The translations under genes were made by a program, and so were the position numbers. The notes under the pieces were generated by a model, which was not told where the DNA came from, ran no database searches, and saw nothing but the letters and a program-made list of their open reading frames with translations. A stretch of DNA of 64,000 nt from Bacteroidota bacterium (lineage in GTDB: Bacteria; Bacteroidota; Bacteroidia; Chitinophagales; Saprospiraceae): assembly GCA_963169325.1 (NCBI GenBank), contig CAUJEY010000038.1:1-64000 (forward strand). Direction: 5' to 3'. Position 1 is the stretch's first letter, and each line of letters starts with the position of its first letter. Below, piece after piece: positions 51,278-59,398 of this stretch.

Positions 51278-52993
51278 ATGCCTACACACCGCCTGAAAAC
51301 GCTCCTTCACGGCTGGCCGCTACCGGCCTTGCTGTTGGTTATGCTGGCGCTTCGGACGGAGTGGCTTCCCCAAGGAGCGCTTTTCCTGACGCTTTTACTT
51401 TATATTCCTTTCCTGATTCAAAAAAGCCTGGAACGGGCCCGCGCGTTCCGTTCCCCGGCTACTAAGGGCTTCGCTATTTTTTTGATCGCTACGGCAGCCA
51501 TGCTCACCCTGCATGCCGTATTGGGACTAATTGGATACAGTTTTTTGCCACAAGAGGCTTTCTACACCGTATTGGTCTTTACCCTGCTGATCGATATTTC
51601 CGAACATACCTTCCTGAAGTTTTACCGGAATATGCACCCGGCGCTGGCTTTTGTCAGCACCTTTTTGGGTATCATCATTTTAGGCGCAGCGCTCCTGATG
51701 TTGCCGCATGCCACATACCGGGGCATTTCTTTCATCGACGCGCTGTTTACTTCCACGAGCGCCGTATGTGTAACCGGCCTGGCGGTACTGGATACCGGCA
51801 AGGATTTTACCTTTCTCGGCCAGGTTATTATCCTGTTTCTGATTCAGGCGGGCGGTATCGGTATTCTGACGTTTACCAACCTGTTCGGCCTGTTGTTCCG
51901 GGGTGAAAAATCGTTTAAGGACATCCTTTTTCTGACCGATTTAATCAGTTCGGGCAATTTGCGCACCACTTTTCGGAGTTTGGCCAAAATCGTGGGCTTC
52001 GTATTCGGGGTGGAAGCCGTGGGCGTTTTTTTTATTTACCTGGCTTCGCCGGACACCGATTTGTTCTTCGCGATATTCCATTCCGTTTCCGCTTTTTGCA
52101 ACGCCGGCTTTTCCACGCTCAGCAACTCGCTGTACGAGCCGGAATTTCGATTCAACTATGTCCTGCAAAGCATTATTGCCTGCCTGATCATCGCCGGCGG
52201 CATTGGGTACAACGTATTTTTTAACGTCTTTTCCGTAGTAAAATTCCGGTTGCGGCGTTTCATCCACTCGTACACCAACCTGATCGCCAAACCGGCCCGC
52301 CCGTTGGTCAAGTGGGATATCAACACCACCCTTGTTTGGCGAACCACCCTGATTTTGCTATTCGCCGGCTGGGTATTGTTTTTTATTTTTGAATACAACA
52401 ATACCCTTTCAGAGCACAGCTTGGGCGGCAAAATTGCCTCGGCGTTTTTCGGATCGGTCACGCCGCGCACGGCGGGTTTTAATACGGTAGATATGAATGC
52501 CCTGCTTAATCCGACCATTATGATCTACCTGCTACTGATGTGGATCGGCGCTTCGCCGGGCTCGACGGGCGGCGGGATCAAAACAACCACCTTTGCCATC
52601 GCCACGCTTAACCTGATCAACCAGATACGCGGCAGAGATCAACTGGTGTTTAAATGGCAGACCATCTCGCACCCGGTTATCTCGCGCATAACCACCGTGA
52701 TCAGTTTGTCGCTGATCGCCATCGGCCTTTCCACCACCATTATTATTTCTATTCAACCGGAATTGCCGGTGTTGTCCGTCGCTTTTGAGTGTTTTTCGGC
52801 TTATGCAACGGTCGGACTATCGATCGGTCTTACCCCCAAACTTTGTATCGTCAGCAAAACCGTAATCATTATCCTGATGTTTTTAGGCCGGGTGAGTTTC
52901 CTGACCTTTCTGATCGCCTTGGTGGCTACGTTTAATAAGCGGTCGGGCGTGGGTCAGATGATTTTTCCGGAAAATAATATTATTGTCAATTAA
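51278..52993 (+). CDS. trkH: TrkH-family potassium uptake channel subunit
   Basis: 571 residues with about 10-12 membrane spans arranged as four M1-P-M2 repeats. The pore-loop glycines appear in SAVCVTGLAVLD, SAFCNAGFSTLS, SVTPRTAGFNTVDM and SAYATVGLSIGLTP, so the selectivity filter is complete. Conducts K+ with the cytoplasmic TrkA-like gating protein encoded downstream after a repeat array. A weak -7-like box GATGTTTG is at 51254-51261. Confidence 0.92.
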   Translation: MPTHRLKTLLHGWPLPALLLVMLALRTEWLPQGALFLTLLLYIPFLIQKSLERARAFRSPATKGFAIFLIATAAMLTLHAVLGLIGYSFLPQEAFYTVLVFTLLIDISEHTFLKFYRNMHPALAFVSTFLGIIILGAALLMLPHATYRGISFIDALFTSTSAVCVTGLAVLDTGKDFTFLGQVIILFLIQAGGIGILTFTNLFGLLFRGEKSFKDILFLTDLISSGNLRTTFRSLAKIVGFVFGVEAVGVFFIYLASPDTDLFFAIFHSVSAFCNAGFSTLSNSLYEPEFRFNYVLQSIIACLIIAGGIGYNVFFNVFSVVKFRLRRFIHSYTNLIAKPARPLVKWDINTTLVWRTTLILLFAGWVLFFIFEYNNTLSEHSLGGKIASAFFGSVTPRTAGFNTVDMNALLNPTIMIYLLLMWIGASPGSTGGGIKTTTFAIATLNLINQIRGRDQLVFKWQTISHPVISRITTVISLSLIAIGLSTTIIISIQPELPVLSVAFECFSAYATVGLSIGLTPKLCIVSKTVIIILMFLGRVSFLTFLIALVATFNKRSGVGQMIFPENNIIVN

Positions 52994-52994
52994 A

Positions 52995-53137
52995 GGTTGG
53001 GTAAAGGTTTGAAAGGTTCGAAGGTTTGAAAGTTCGAAGGTTTCTGGTTGGAACCGGCCTTCTAACCAGAAACCCTCCAAACAGAAACCTTCAAACCAGA
53101 AACCCTCTAACCAGAAACCTTCAAACCTTCAAACCAT
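52995..53137. repeat. Palindromic array of 8-nt units between trkH and trkA
   Basis: Left arm: AGGTTTGA/AGGTTCGA units (52995-53051). Right arm: inverse AACCTTCA/CCAGAAAC units (53062-53137). It directly follows the trkH stop codon and fills the whole gap to trkA. Confidence 0.88.
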
Positions 53138-53144
53138 TTATAAA

Positions 53145-53834
53145 ATGAAATTCGTCATTATCGGATTGGGTAATTTCGGCGCCAGCCTGGGCAAACGCCT
53201 CATCGAAGAGGGCCATGAGGTCATCGGCGTGGACAACAGTTCGGAACACACGAACCAATTGCAGGAACACCTGACCCACGTGGTATGCACCGACACGACC
53301 GAGGAACAAAACATCACCCGGCTGCCGATTGACGAAGCCGATTTTGCCGTAGTCAGTATCGGCGAGGATATCGGCGCCTCTCTGAGTACCGTGGCGCTCA
53401 TTAAACGCCATTATCCCGACGTAAAAATCATAGCCCGGGGTATTTCGTACATTCATACAGCCATACTGGAAACGATGAACGTGTATGAGATCATCAACCC
53501 GGAAGCATCGTACGCCAACCAATTGGCGGAGCGGTTTTCGATGAAAGGCAGTTTGCTGGCATTCCCGCTCGACGATACCTATGAAATCATTGAAGTGGAC
53601 GCGCCGAAACCTTTTGTCGGCAAAAAATTAGGCGAGATCAACCTTCCGGCTTCGGGCGATATGTACGTGGTGACTATTTTGCGGCAGGAAGAAAAAACCA
53701 ATTTTCTGGGCAAAACAACCGTTTCGAAAAAAGCGCTCGGCATGGTGACGAACGATACGGTGGTGAAGCATGGGGACGTGCTGGTCGTATTCGGTAAGGA
53801 TTCGGATTTGCAGGATTTATGCAATGGGAAATAG
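53145..53834 (+). CDS. trkA: TrkA-type regulatory subunit (RCK domain) of K+ uptake
   Basis: 229 residues: one RCK-N Rossmann domain (KFVIIGLGNFGASLGKRLIE, nucleotide binding; DEADFAVVSIGEDIG) and one RCK-C domain (residues ~135-229, FVGKKLGEINLPASGDMYVV). This single-repeat form is the KtrA-like gating ring that binds NAD(H) or ATP and controls TrkH. Ends one base before the stop of the convergent gene. Confidence 0.92.
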   Translation: MKFVIIGLGNFGASLGKRLIEEGHEVIGVDNSSEHTNQLQEHLTHVVCTDTTEEQNITRLPIDEADFAVVSIGEDIGASLSTVALIKRHYPDVKIIARGISYIHTAILETMNVYEIINPEASYANQLAERFSMKGSLLAFPLDDTYEIIEVDAPKPFVGKKLGEINLPASGDMYVVTILRQEEKTNFLGKTTVSKKALGMVTNDTVVKHGDVLVVFGKDSDLQDLCNGK

Positions 53835-53835
53835 C

Positions 53836-55068
53836 TTACCGTGCCAACCGCGCCAGCAACTGATAAAACCCAACCATCCCCAATCCAATCAATAGGCTCC
53901 AGCCATGAAAAGCCCATCGCCAATTGTGCGATTCCGGCGGATCGGGCGCAGGGGTAAAAGAGTTTGCCCAGGCCAGAAAAACATTGGCCATAGGGACTTG
54001 CCCGAAAAAATACCGTTTGGTTTCAGCATTCTCCCAAGGGCAGGCAATACCTTCCACCGCGTTGCGGATTTGCACGCTCAGGTCGGGTCGCCCCAGGCGT
54101 CGGGTGGCGGCAATACCGACGATAGATGCCGCCCCACCAATATCATACACCACGGGACCGGAGTCGATGTCGCCGTTGCCGGCAAATCCTTTGGGGTATT
54201 CGCGAATACCCGGCAGGCCGAAGCGATAGTCGAGAAAGTGCCGGAGATAGCCTTCGAATTGTTGTTTGGCGAATGCCGTATCGATTTCAGGGAGAAAAAC
54301 GAGTATCAGGCTTTGCGAGCTGCCGCGCGCACCGGTGACCATTGCGCCATTGGGGTCCGCCTCATGTGCGATCAGGCCGGTTCTGGCGCCCAGGCCGGAT
54401 TCTACCCGGCCGAGCCATTGTTGGATCAAGGGGGAGAATTCCGGCTTGAACAGCCGGTCGTGTAGTGCCAGCCCAGCCATACACACCACGTTGTCGGCGG
54501 GCCATATTCCGTATTCGTACGAACTCAGATAAGGCGTGGAACCGGCCCTGAACGCCGTGGCTATTTGCCGGCACTTCGATATAAATTGCCGTAATTCCGA
54601 GGAGTCGCGCGTTTCCGGTTTTTGCAAAGCGAGTTTTTGTCCCAGCAAATAGTTGGTCCATCCCTGGTAAAAAGCGCCGTATTCGAGCAGCAGATTTTTT
54701 TGAAAAACGGCTTTGGCTTCGTCCGATTCTACCTGGGTGAGTGCCCAGTCAATTTCTTGTAAACCCTCCTGAAAGAGGTCCGATTGGGGCGATTGTGGCT
54801 TCAAGGCATTGCACCAGGCCAGTCCGTATAAGGTGTGAATAAACAAATGTCCTTCGGGATACACTTGCTGCATTTGCGCGCCCGCTCCGGCGTGCAGTTT
54901 GCCTTTTAGAAATTGTAATTGTTTCAGCAGGGTTTTATTTACCCGGCCGCCGCTTGTTTCCTGAAATTCCGGGGTATAGTACAGCCGGATATTTACCTGC
55001 CATAAATATGCGAAGAGCGGAAGGCAAAAAATGAGCAGGAGGATTTTGAAAATGCGGCGAGCGAGCAT
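53836..55068 (-). CDS. Membrane protein of unknown function, possible alpha/alpha-barrel
   Basis: 410 residues. One N-terminal span (IFKILLLIFCLPLFAYLW) and one C-terminal span (FHGWSLLIGLGMVGFYQLLA) enclose a helical domain with a repeated small-aliphatic/aromatic pattern (EYGAFYQGWTNYLLG, SSYEYGIWPADNVVCMAGLA, SGPVVYDIGGAASIVGIAAT). It reminds me of membrane-anchored alpha/alpha-barrel proteins such as linalool dehydratase-isomerase relatives, but I cannot confirm this. The trkA stop lies one base away. Confidence 0.6.
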   Translation of the reverse strand: MLARRIFKILLLIFCLPLFAYLWQVNIRLYYTPEFQETSGGRVNKTLLKQLQFLKGKLHAGAGAQMQQVYPEGHLFIHTLYGLAWCNALKPQSPQSDLFQEGLQEIDWALTQVESDEAKAVFQKNLLLEYGAFYQGWTNYLLGQKLALQKPETRDSSELRQFISKCRQIATAFRAGSTPYLSSYEYGIWPADNVVCMAGLALHDRLFKPEFSPLIQQWLGRVESGLGARTGLIAHEADPNGAMVTGARGSSQSLILVFLPEIDTAFAKQQFEGYLRHFLDYRFGLPGIREYPKGFAGNGDIDSGPVVYDIGGAASIVGIAATRRLGRPDLSVQIRNAVEGIACPWENAETKRYFFGQVPMANVFLAWANSFTPAPDPPESHNWRWAFHGWSLLIGLGMVGFYQLLARLAR

Positions 55069-55258
55069 AGCAGAGGCTGTAAACTTTTTATTTTAAAATT
55101 TAGGTATCGAGGTATTGCCAACAAAAAGATGCAGCACAAATATCAAGCGGTATTGCTTATTACGAAGGAGAAGTTTATAACGTCATGCTGCAAGGACGAA
55201 ATAACCCGCCGGTTCCACTTCTAATCCTGGGAATTGAGCCATAATACGGCCAACATGC

Positions 55259-55266
55259 TATATTTG
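55259..55266 (+). promoter_or_regulatory. Polyprenyl synthase promoter -7 element (TATATTTG)
   Basis: Exact TAnnTTTG match, 20 bases before the ATG at 55287. The remaining part of the gap 55069-55286 holds nothing recognised. Confidence 0.6.
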
Positions 55267-55286
55267 CCCCTCACTGCCGCTTAAGC

Positions 55287-56261
55287 ATGCACACGCTCCC
55301 ATCTCTCCTTGCCGCCATAAACAATTACGCCGCTGCGCACCCCTTTCCCGCCACCCCGCGCGAACTGTACGAGCCCTGCGACTACATGCTCGCCCTCGGC
55401 GGCAAACGCCTGCGCCCTGCCATGTTGCTGATGGCCTACGAACTGTTTCACGACAACGTGGAACAGGCCCTGCCGGCCGCCTGGGCCGTGGAATTGTTCC
55501 ACAATTTTACCCTGATGCACGATGACATTATGGACGCCGCTCCCCTGCGCCGCGGCCAGCCGACCGTACATACCAGGTGGAACACGACCACCGGTATTCT
55601 CAGCGGCGATGTGATGTTGATTCACGCTTACCGGCATCTGGCGCGTTTCGACGACTCGGTTATTGTGGCTGATCTCATCGACACCTTCAACCGGGTGGCT
55701 ATCGAAGTGTGCGAAGGTCAGCAGTATGACGTCAACTTTGAGACCCGGCAAAATGTGACCCTGCCCGAGTATATCCGCATGATCGAACTGAAAACAGCGG
55801 TGCTGCTCGGCGGCGCTTTGGAAATGGGGGCCATGTGTGCCCGTGCCCACCACGAACAGGCTCTGCACCTGTATGAGTTTGGCCGCCTGGCCGGTATTGC
55901 CTTCCAAATCCAGGACGACCTGCTCGACACCTACGGCGACCCGGAAAAATTCGGCAAACAAGTCGGCGGTGATATTTTGCAAAATAAAAAAACCTTCCTC
56001 GTGCTGAAAACCCTCGAATTGGCGTCGGAGGCCGATCGGCAGGAACTGGAATACTGGATGCAAACCGGCGCCGACAAACCGGTAAAAATTTCAGCCGTGC
56101 GCGCTATTTTCGACCGAAACGGGATCCCCGAACTGGTGTTCGCGGAGAAACAACGGTACCAAGAGGAAGCCTTCGGACATCTTGCCGCCGTGGAGGTGCC
56201 GGAAGCGCGGAAGACGTTGTTGAAAGGGACGATGGAGGAACTGCTGGTGCGGGAGTACTAA
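55287..56261 (+). CDS. Trans-isoprenyl diphosphate synthase
   Basis: 324 residues. Condenses isopentenyl diphosphate with an allylic diphosphate. First Asp-rich motif in TLMHDDIMDAAPLRRGQPTV (DDxxD), GGKRLRPAMLL and second motif FQIQDDLLDTYGD. Chain length is uncertain: size and motifs fit farnesyl or geranylgeranyl synthase, and a C20 product would feed the CrtB/CrtI pair at 11-14 kb. Followed by a repeat array against the convergent radical SAM gene. Confidence 0.9.
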   Translation: MHTLPSLLAAINNYAAAHPFPATPRELYEPCDYMLALGGKRLRPAMLLMAYELFHDNVEQALPAAWAVELFHNFTLMHDDIMDAAPLRRGQPTVHTRWNTTTGILSGDVMLIHAYRHLARFDDSVIVADLIDTFNRVAIEVCEGQQYDVNFETRQNVTLPEYIRMIELKTAVLLGGALEMGAMCARAHHEQALHLYEFGRLAGIAFQIQDDLLDTYGDPEKFGKQVGGDILQNKKTFLVLKTLELASEADRQELEYWMQTGADKPVKISAVRAIFDRNGIPELVFAEKQRYQEEAFGHLAAVEVPEARKTLLKGTMEELLVREY

Positions 56262-56264
56262 ATT

Positions 56265-56385
56265 GAGTGATGAGTTATGAGTTATGAGTGATGAGTTATG
56301 AGTTATGAGTTATGAGTTATGAGTTATGCCGAACAAGATAACCTATATCTTATTCGGCATAACTCATCACTCATAACTCATCACT
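56265..56385. repeat. Palindromic array of 7-nt units between convergent genes
   Basis: Left arm: GAGTTAT/GAGTGAT heptamers (56265-56327). Centre: a second stem GCCGAACAAGAT / ATCTTATTCGGC. Right arm: ATAACTC/ATCACTC units (56359-56385). The radical SAM stop codon TGA and its last Lys codon are made of array sequence. Confidence 0.9.
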
Positions 56386-57871
56386 TAGTATTCCACCACA
56401 TCCCCACCCGGGCTGCCCACATTTTTCCAAAATACTTTATTCCGGAGCGCGTAAATCCGCGTTTATTCAGTTTGGCTTTATGCCAATGTACCGCATTCAC
56501 CGTCCAGCGCACGGCAAAATCGTAGTAACGCCGGGGGTAAGTGCGCCGAAAATCGAGGTCACGGTCGGTTCGTTCTGTCCAGGGCAATGCTGAAAATGCC
56601 GTTGATTGTACTTCCTCGTATAGTCCTGTGCCTTTGATGGGGTAAGCGACGGTAATGGTAAACAGGTCGGGATTGGACGTCTTCAGGTGTTCCACCGTTT
56701 CCCGGATATCGGCCTCGGTTTCGCCGGGATAACCGAGCATGATAAAGGTACCGGCCTGGATACCGGCGCTGCGGGTTGCCCGGATCATGGCGCGCACCTG
56801 TTGCACGTCTACCCGGCGGTCCATAGCATCGATGATGCGTTGGGAGCCACTCTCGGCGCCGATCCAGACACGGAAACAGCCACAAGATTTGAGTATTCGT
56901 ATGACTGCCTCATCCAGCCGGTCGGCACGGGTGATGCATTCGAATCGTACGTTTACCTGCCGGCGTTGCAGTTCGTCGCGGAATGCGCTCAACCACTTAT
57001 GGCTGACGGTGAATACATCGTCGACAAACCAGATCAGGTCGAAATTGTAATGTGCCTGCAACCAGGCTATTTCATCCACTACGGCAACGGGCGAACGCCG
57101 GCGGTAGCTCTGGCCATACACCGCCGTACTGCACCACTTGCAGGTGTAGGGACAGCCGCGTTGGGTACTCACGCTGATGGCGCTGTGGCCATGCGCTTTT
57201 TTCCAGGCGTCCAGGTATTGTTGCAGATCGATCTTTTGCCGGTTAGGCAAAGGCAGGTCGTCCAGTTCGCGCAGTTTTTGTCGGGGCGCCGTGCGGTGGA
57301 CAGAACCATCTGATATTTTTAAGGCAAGGCCGTCAATCGACTGGAATACCATCAGTCGATCCAAACAGGGGCCACTCGTTTTGCCTGCTCCCCCGCCGTC
57401 TACCGCCCACCGTCTACCGTCCACCGTCCACCGTCTATCGTCCACCGTCCACCGCCTACCGTCCACCGTTTGCGCAATTTCCAGCATCGTTTGCTCCCCT
57501 TCTCCTATCACGATCAGATCGGCGCCGGTGTTCAGGTAATCTTCGGCATTATGCGTTACATCGGGGCCGCCGAGCACGATGAGCGTGTGTTGCAGTGTTT
57601 TTTGGGTACGGATGAAACGAATGATGGCGATAATGTTTAGTTTCGTCATCAGATTGGTGTACAACGCCACGATATGCGGGCGGTGTTCGAGCAGGTATGC
57701 CTGCAACGTTTCAGGTGCGGAAAACGTCGTATCGAAAACCGCGTTTTCCATCCCGTGCCGGTCCAGCCAGGCCGACAGATACAGAATACCCAAGGGTGGA
57801 TACGGCTTCATAATCGCCTGTTCCTTCGGGTCGTCCTGCAAAAAATAGCCATGCGTCAGTAAAATATTCAT
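56381..57871 (-). CDS. B12-binding radical SAM protein
   Basis: 496 residues. N-terminal cobalamin-binding-type Rossmann domain (PPLGILYLSAWLDRHG, VLGGPDVTHNAEDYLNTGAD, IVIGEGEQTMLEI). Radical SAM core with the [4Fe-4S] motif CPYTCKWC, then the GGE-like strand and the beta-strand GTFIMLGYPGETEADI. The DHxxH cobalamin motif of methionine synthase is absent, as is normal in this class. Members methylate or rearrange unactivated carbons in lipids or natural products; the substrate is unknown here. The linker (residues ~135-160, TVDGRRWTVDDRRW) is an in-frame repeat insertion. Start ATG 57871. Confidence 0.87.
   Translation of the reverse strand: MNILLTHGYFLQDDPKEQAIMKPYPPLGILYLSAWLDRHGMENAVFDTTFSAPETLQAYLLEHRPHIVALYTNLMTKLNIIAIIRFIRTQKTLQHTLIVLGGPDVTHNAEDYLNTGADLIVIGEGEQTMLEIAQTVDGRRWTVDDRRWTVDGRRWAVDGGGAGKTSGPCLDRLMVFQSIDGLALKISDGSVHRTAPRQKLRELDDLPLPNRQKIDLQQYLDAWKKAHGHSAISVSTQRGCPYTCKWCSTAVYGQSYRRRSPVAVVDEIAWLQAHYNFDLIWFVDDVFTVSHKWLSAFRDELQRRQVNVRFECITRADRLDEAVIRILKSCGCFRVWIGAESGSQRIIDAMDRRVDVQQVRAMIRATRSAGIQAGTFIMLGYPGETEADIRETVEHLKTSNPDLFTITVAYPIKGTGLYEEVQSTAFSALPWTERTDRDLDFRRTYPRRYYDFAVRWTVNAVHWHKAKLNKRGFTRSGIKYFGKMWAARVGMWWNTK
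57393..57470. repeat. Heptamer repeat inserted in frame in the radical SAM gene
   Basis: CCACCGT, CTACCGT and CTATCGT heptamers in a run of about 78 bp, translated as TVDGRRW/TVDDRRW. It lies in the linker between the B12 domain and the radical SAM core. No inverted arm is seen here. Confidence 0.85.
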
Positions 57872-57954
57872 CCGGACATTCAAAAACCCCAAAAGCGGGA
57901 TTTGGTTGTGTGGCGAACCGAAGATTGAAAACAGAACTCTCCCTCAAAACTACC

Positions 57955-57962
57955 TACTTTTG
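57955..57962 (+). promoter_or_regulatory. Pentapeptide gene promoter -7 element (TACTTTTG)
   Basis: Exact TAnnTTTG match, 77 bases before ATG 58040 or 8 bases before the alternative TTG at 57971. Confidence 0.5.
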
Positions 57963-58039
57963 TCGGGAGCTTGGCGGAAAGGTCTACAAATCATCATAAA
58001 ACAGGCGACCTGCACCAACCACTTAGCGATTCAAGCGAC

Positions 58040-59317
58040 ATGGAAGAAAAGGAAAAATGGATTGATCTCGAATCGGAGAACCAGCGCTTGCGGGCGCGTT
58101 TGGAGGCCATGGAACAAGAATTAAAAATCCGGAAGCAACGTGCCCGATTCCGGTTGCTGCGTTTTTTTGCCCAGACGTATGCCACCAAGCCCTTGTACCA
58201 CAGCGTATCCAAATTAGTGGATCAACTCGCCGACCGCAACGTAGAGCGCGATACGGTGAAAGACGTGTTGTACGCCGCGCTACGCCGCCTCACCCGCCTG
58301 GGCGCCATTACAATGCTGATCGCTCTGGCGCCGCTGTCGATGGCCGTTTTGCAAACCTATTATCTCAAAAAACAGAATGAAAAATATGATATCCAGAATA
58401 AACGTATTGAGCAGCAGACTTACCTCCAGGAGGCCGAGCGACGCAGCTCGCTTGTTTTTCTGTTTGATAATGTGCTGAATAAAATAGACGAAGAATTGCG
58501 CAGCAACCCCTCCACGCGCGACCTCAGCCCACAACTCATTGGGCGGATTGCGGCGCTCAGCAAAGCGCTTAAACCGTACCGCTTTCTGGAGGGAGACACC
58601 ATTACCAGCCAAATGTCGAGCCCCGAAAGGGGGCAGGTGCTGCTTAGTTTGTTAGCCAGTAAACTGAGCCAGAATACGTATGATCAGATTTTTTTACTGT
58701 CCGACTTTTCCTACGCCACCCTGCAAAGCGTCAACCTGGACGGCATGTACCTGCGCAACATCAATCTCTCCAATGCCGTCCTGCAATCGGTTTCCCTTAC
58801 GGGCGCCGACCTGCGCCACGCCAACCTGGAAGGCGCCGAAATAACCGACGCCCACGTGCAATGGACCGGCATGCGCGCGAAAGCAGCCTATTTCGATTTC
58901 GCCAATTTCTACAAGGCCCGGGTCACGGATTGCGACTTCGGCGGATGTTCGTTTGAATACACCAATTTCTCCCAGGCCAGATTGGAAAAAGTGGCCTTTC
59001 AACGGGCCTCTTTTATTCAAGCCAAATTTGAAGATGTGGCTGCCGATTCCCTTGACTTCAGTGAAGCGGTTTTCCTGAAAACCGTGTTTTCGTTGCAGCA
59101 AAGCCCGGAAACCGGTTCCCCTGACTTTAAATTTGACGATATCCAAACCGATACGGCATCTTTCAACCAAATCACGCAGCTACCCTTGAAAATCCAGCCA
59201 CAATTAGACACCACGCAACGGGAACTGCTCATTCAACTGGATTCCTTTTATATTGATGGACAGCGAAGGCCGTTTGTTGTGGCGGATTCGGTGGAGTTGT
59301 TCCGGGTAAAACGGTAA
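58040..59317 (+). CDS. Membrane-anchored pentapeptide-repeat protein with N-terminal coiled coil
   Basis: 425 residues from ATG 58040 (TTG at 57971 would add 23 residues). N-terminal coiled coil (EKWIDLESENQRLRARLEAM), a basic stretch, one membrane span near residue 95 (AITMLIALAPLSMAVLQTYY), another helical region, then pentapeptide repeats A(D/N)LXX from ~residue 220 (FSYATLQSVNLDGMYLRNIN, VSLTGADLRHANLEGAEI, FANFYKARVTDCDFGGCS) forming a right-handed beta-helix. The family includes topoisomerase-protecting proteins, but a membrane anchor points elsewhere. Function unknown. Confidence 0.8.
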   Translation: MEEKEKWIDLESENQRLRARLEAMEQELKIRKQRARFRLLRFFAQTYATKPLYHSVSKLVDQLADRNVERDTVKDVLYAALRRLTRLGAITMLIALAPLSMAVLQTYYLKKQNEKYDIQNKRIEQQTYLQEAERRSSLVFLFDNVLNKIDEELRSNPSTRDLSPQLIGRIAALSKALKPYRFLEGDTITSQMSSPERGQVLLSLLASKLSQNTYDQIFLLSDFSYATLQSVNLDGMYLRNINLSNAVLQSVSLTGADLRHANLEGAEITDAHVQWTGMRAKAAYFDFANFYKARVTDCDFGGCSFEYTNFSQARLEKVAFQRASFIQAKFEDVAADSLDFSEAVFLKTVFSLQQSPETGSPDFKFDDIQTDTASFNQITQLPLKIQPQLDTTQRELLIQLDSFYIDGQRRPFVVADSVELFRVKR

Positions 59318-59386
59318 TACCGTCATTTATTTTGAGCAAGGTTTTACATTTCCAACTATTGTTCTGCTTCTGCACTCAGAATGCGC

Positions 59387-59394
59387 AATATTTG
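59387..59394 (+). promoter_or_regulatory. Probable T9SS-B gene promoter -7 element (AATATTTG)
   Basis: One mismatch to TAnnTTTG. Only four bases separate it from ATG 59399 and 13 from ATG 59408. Confidence 0.4.
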
Positions 59395-59398
59395 CCGC

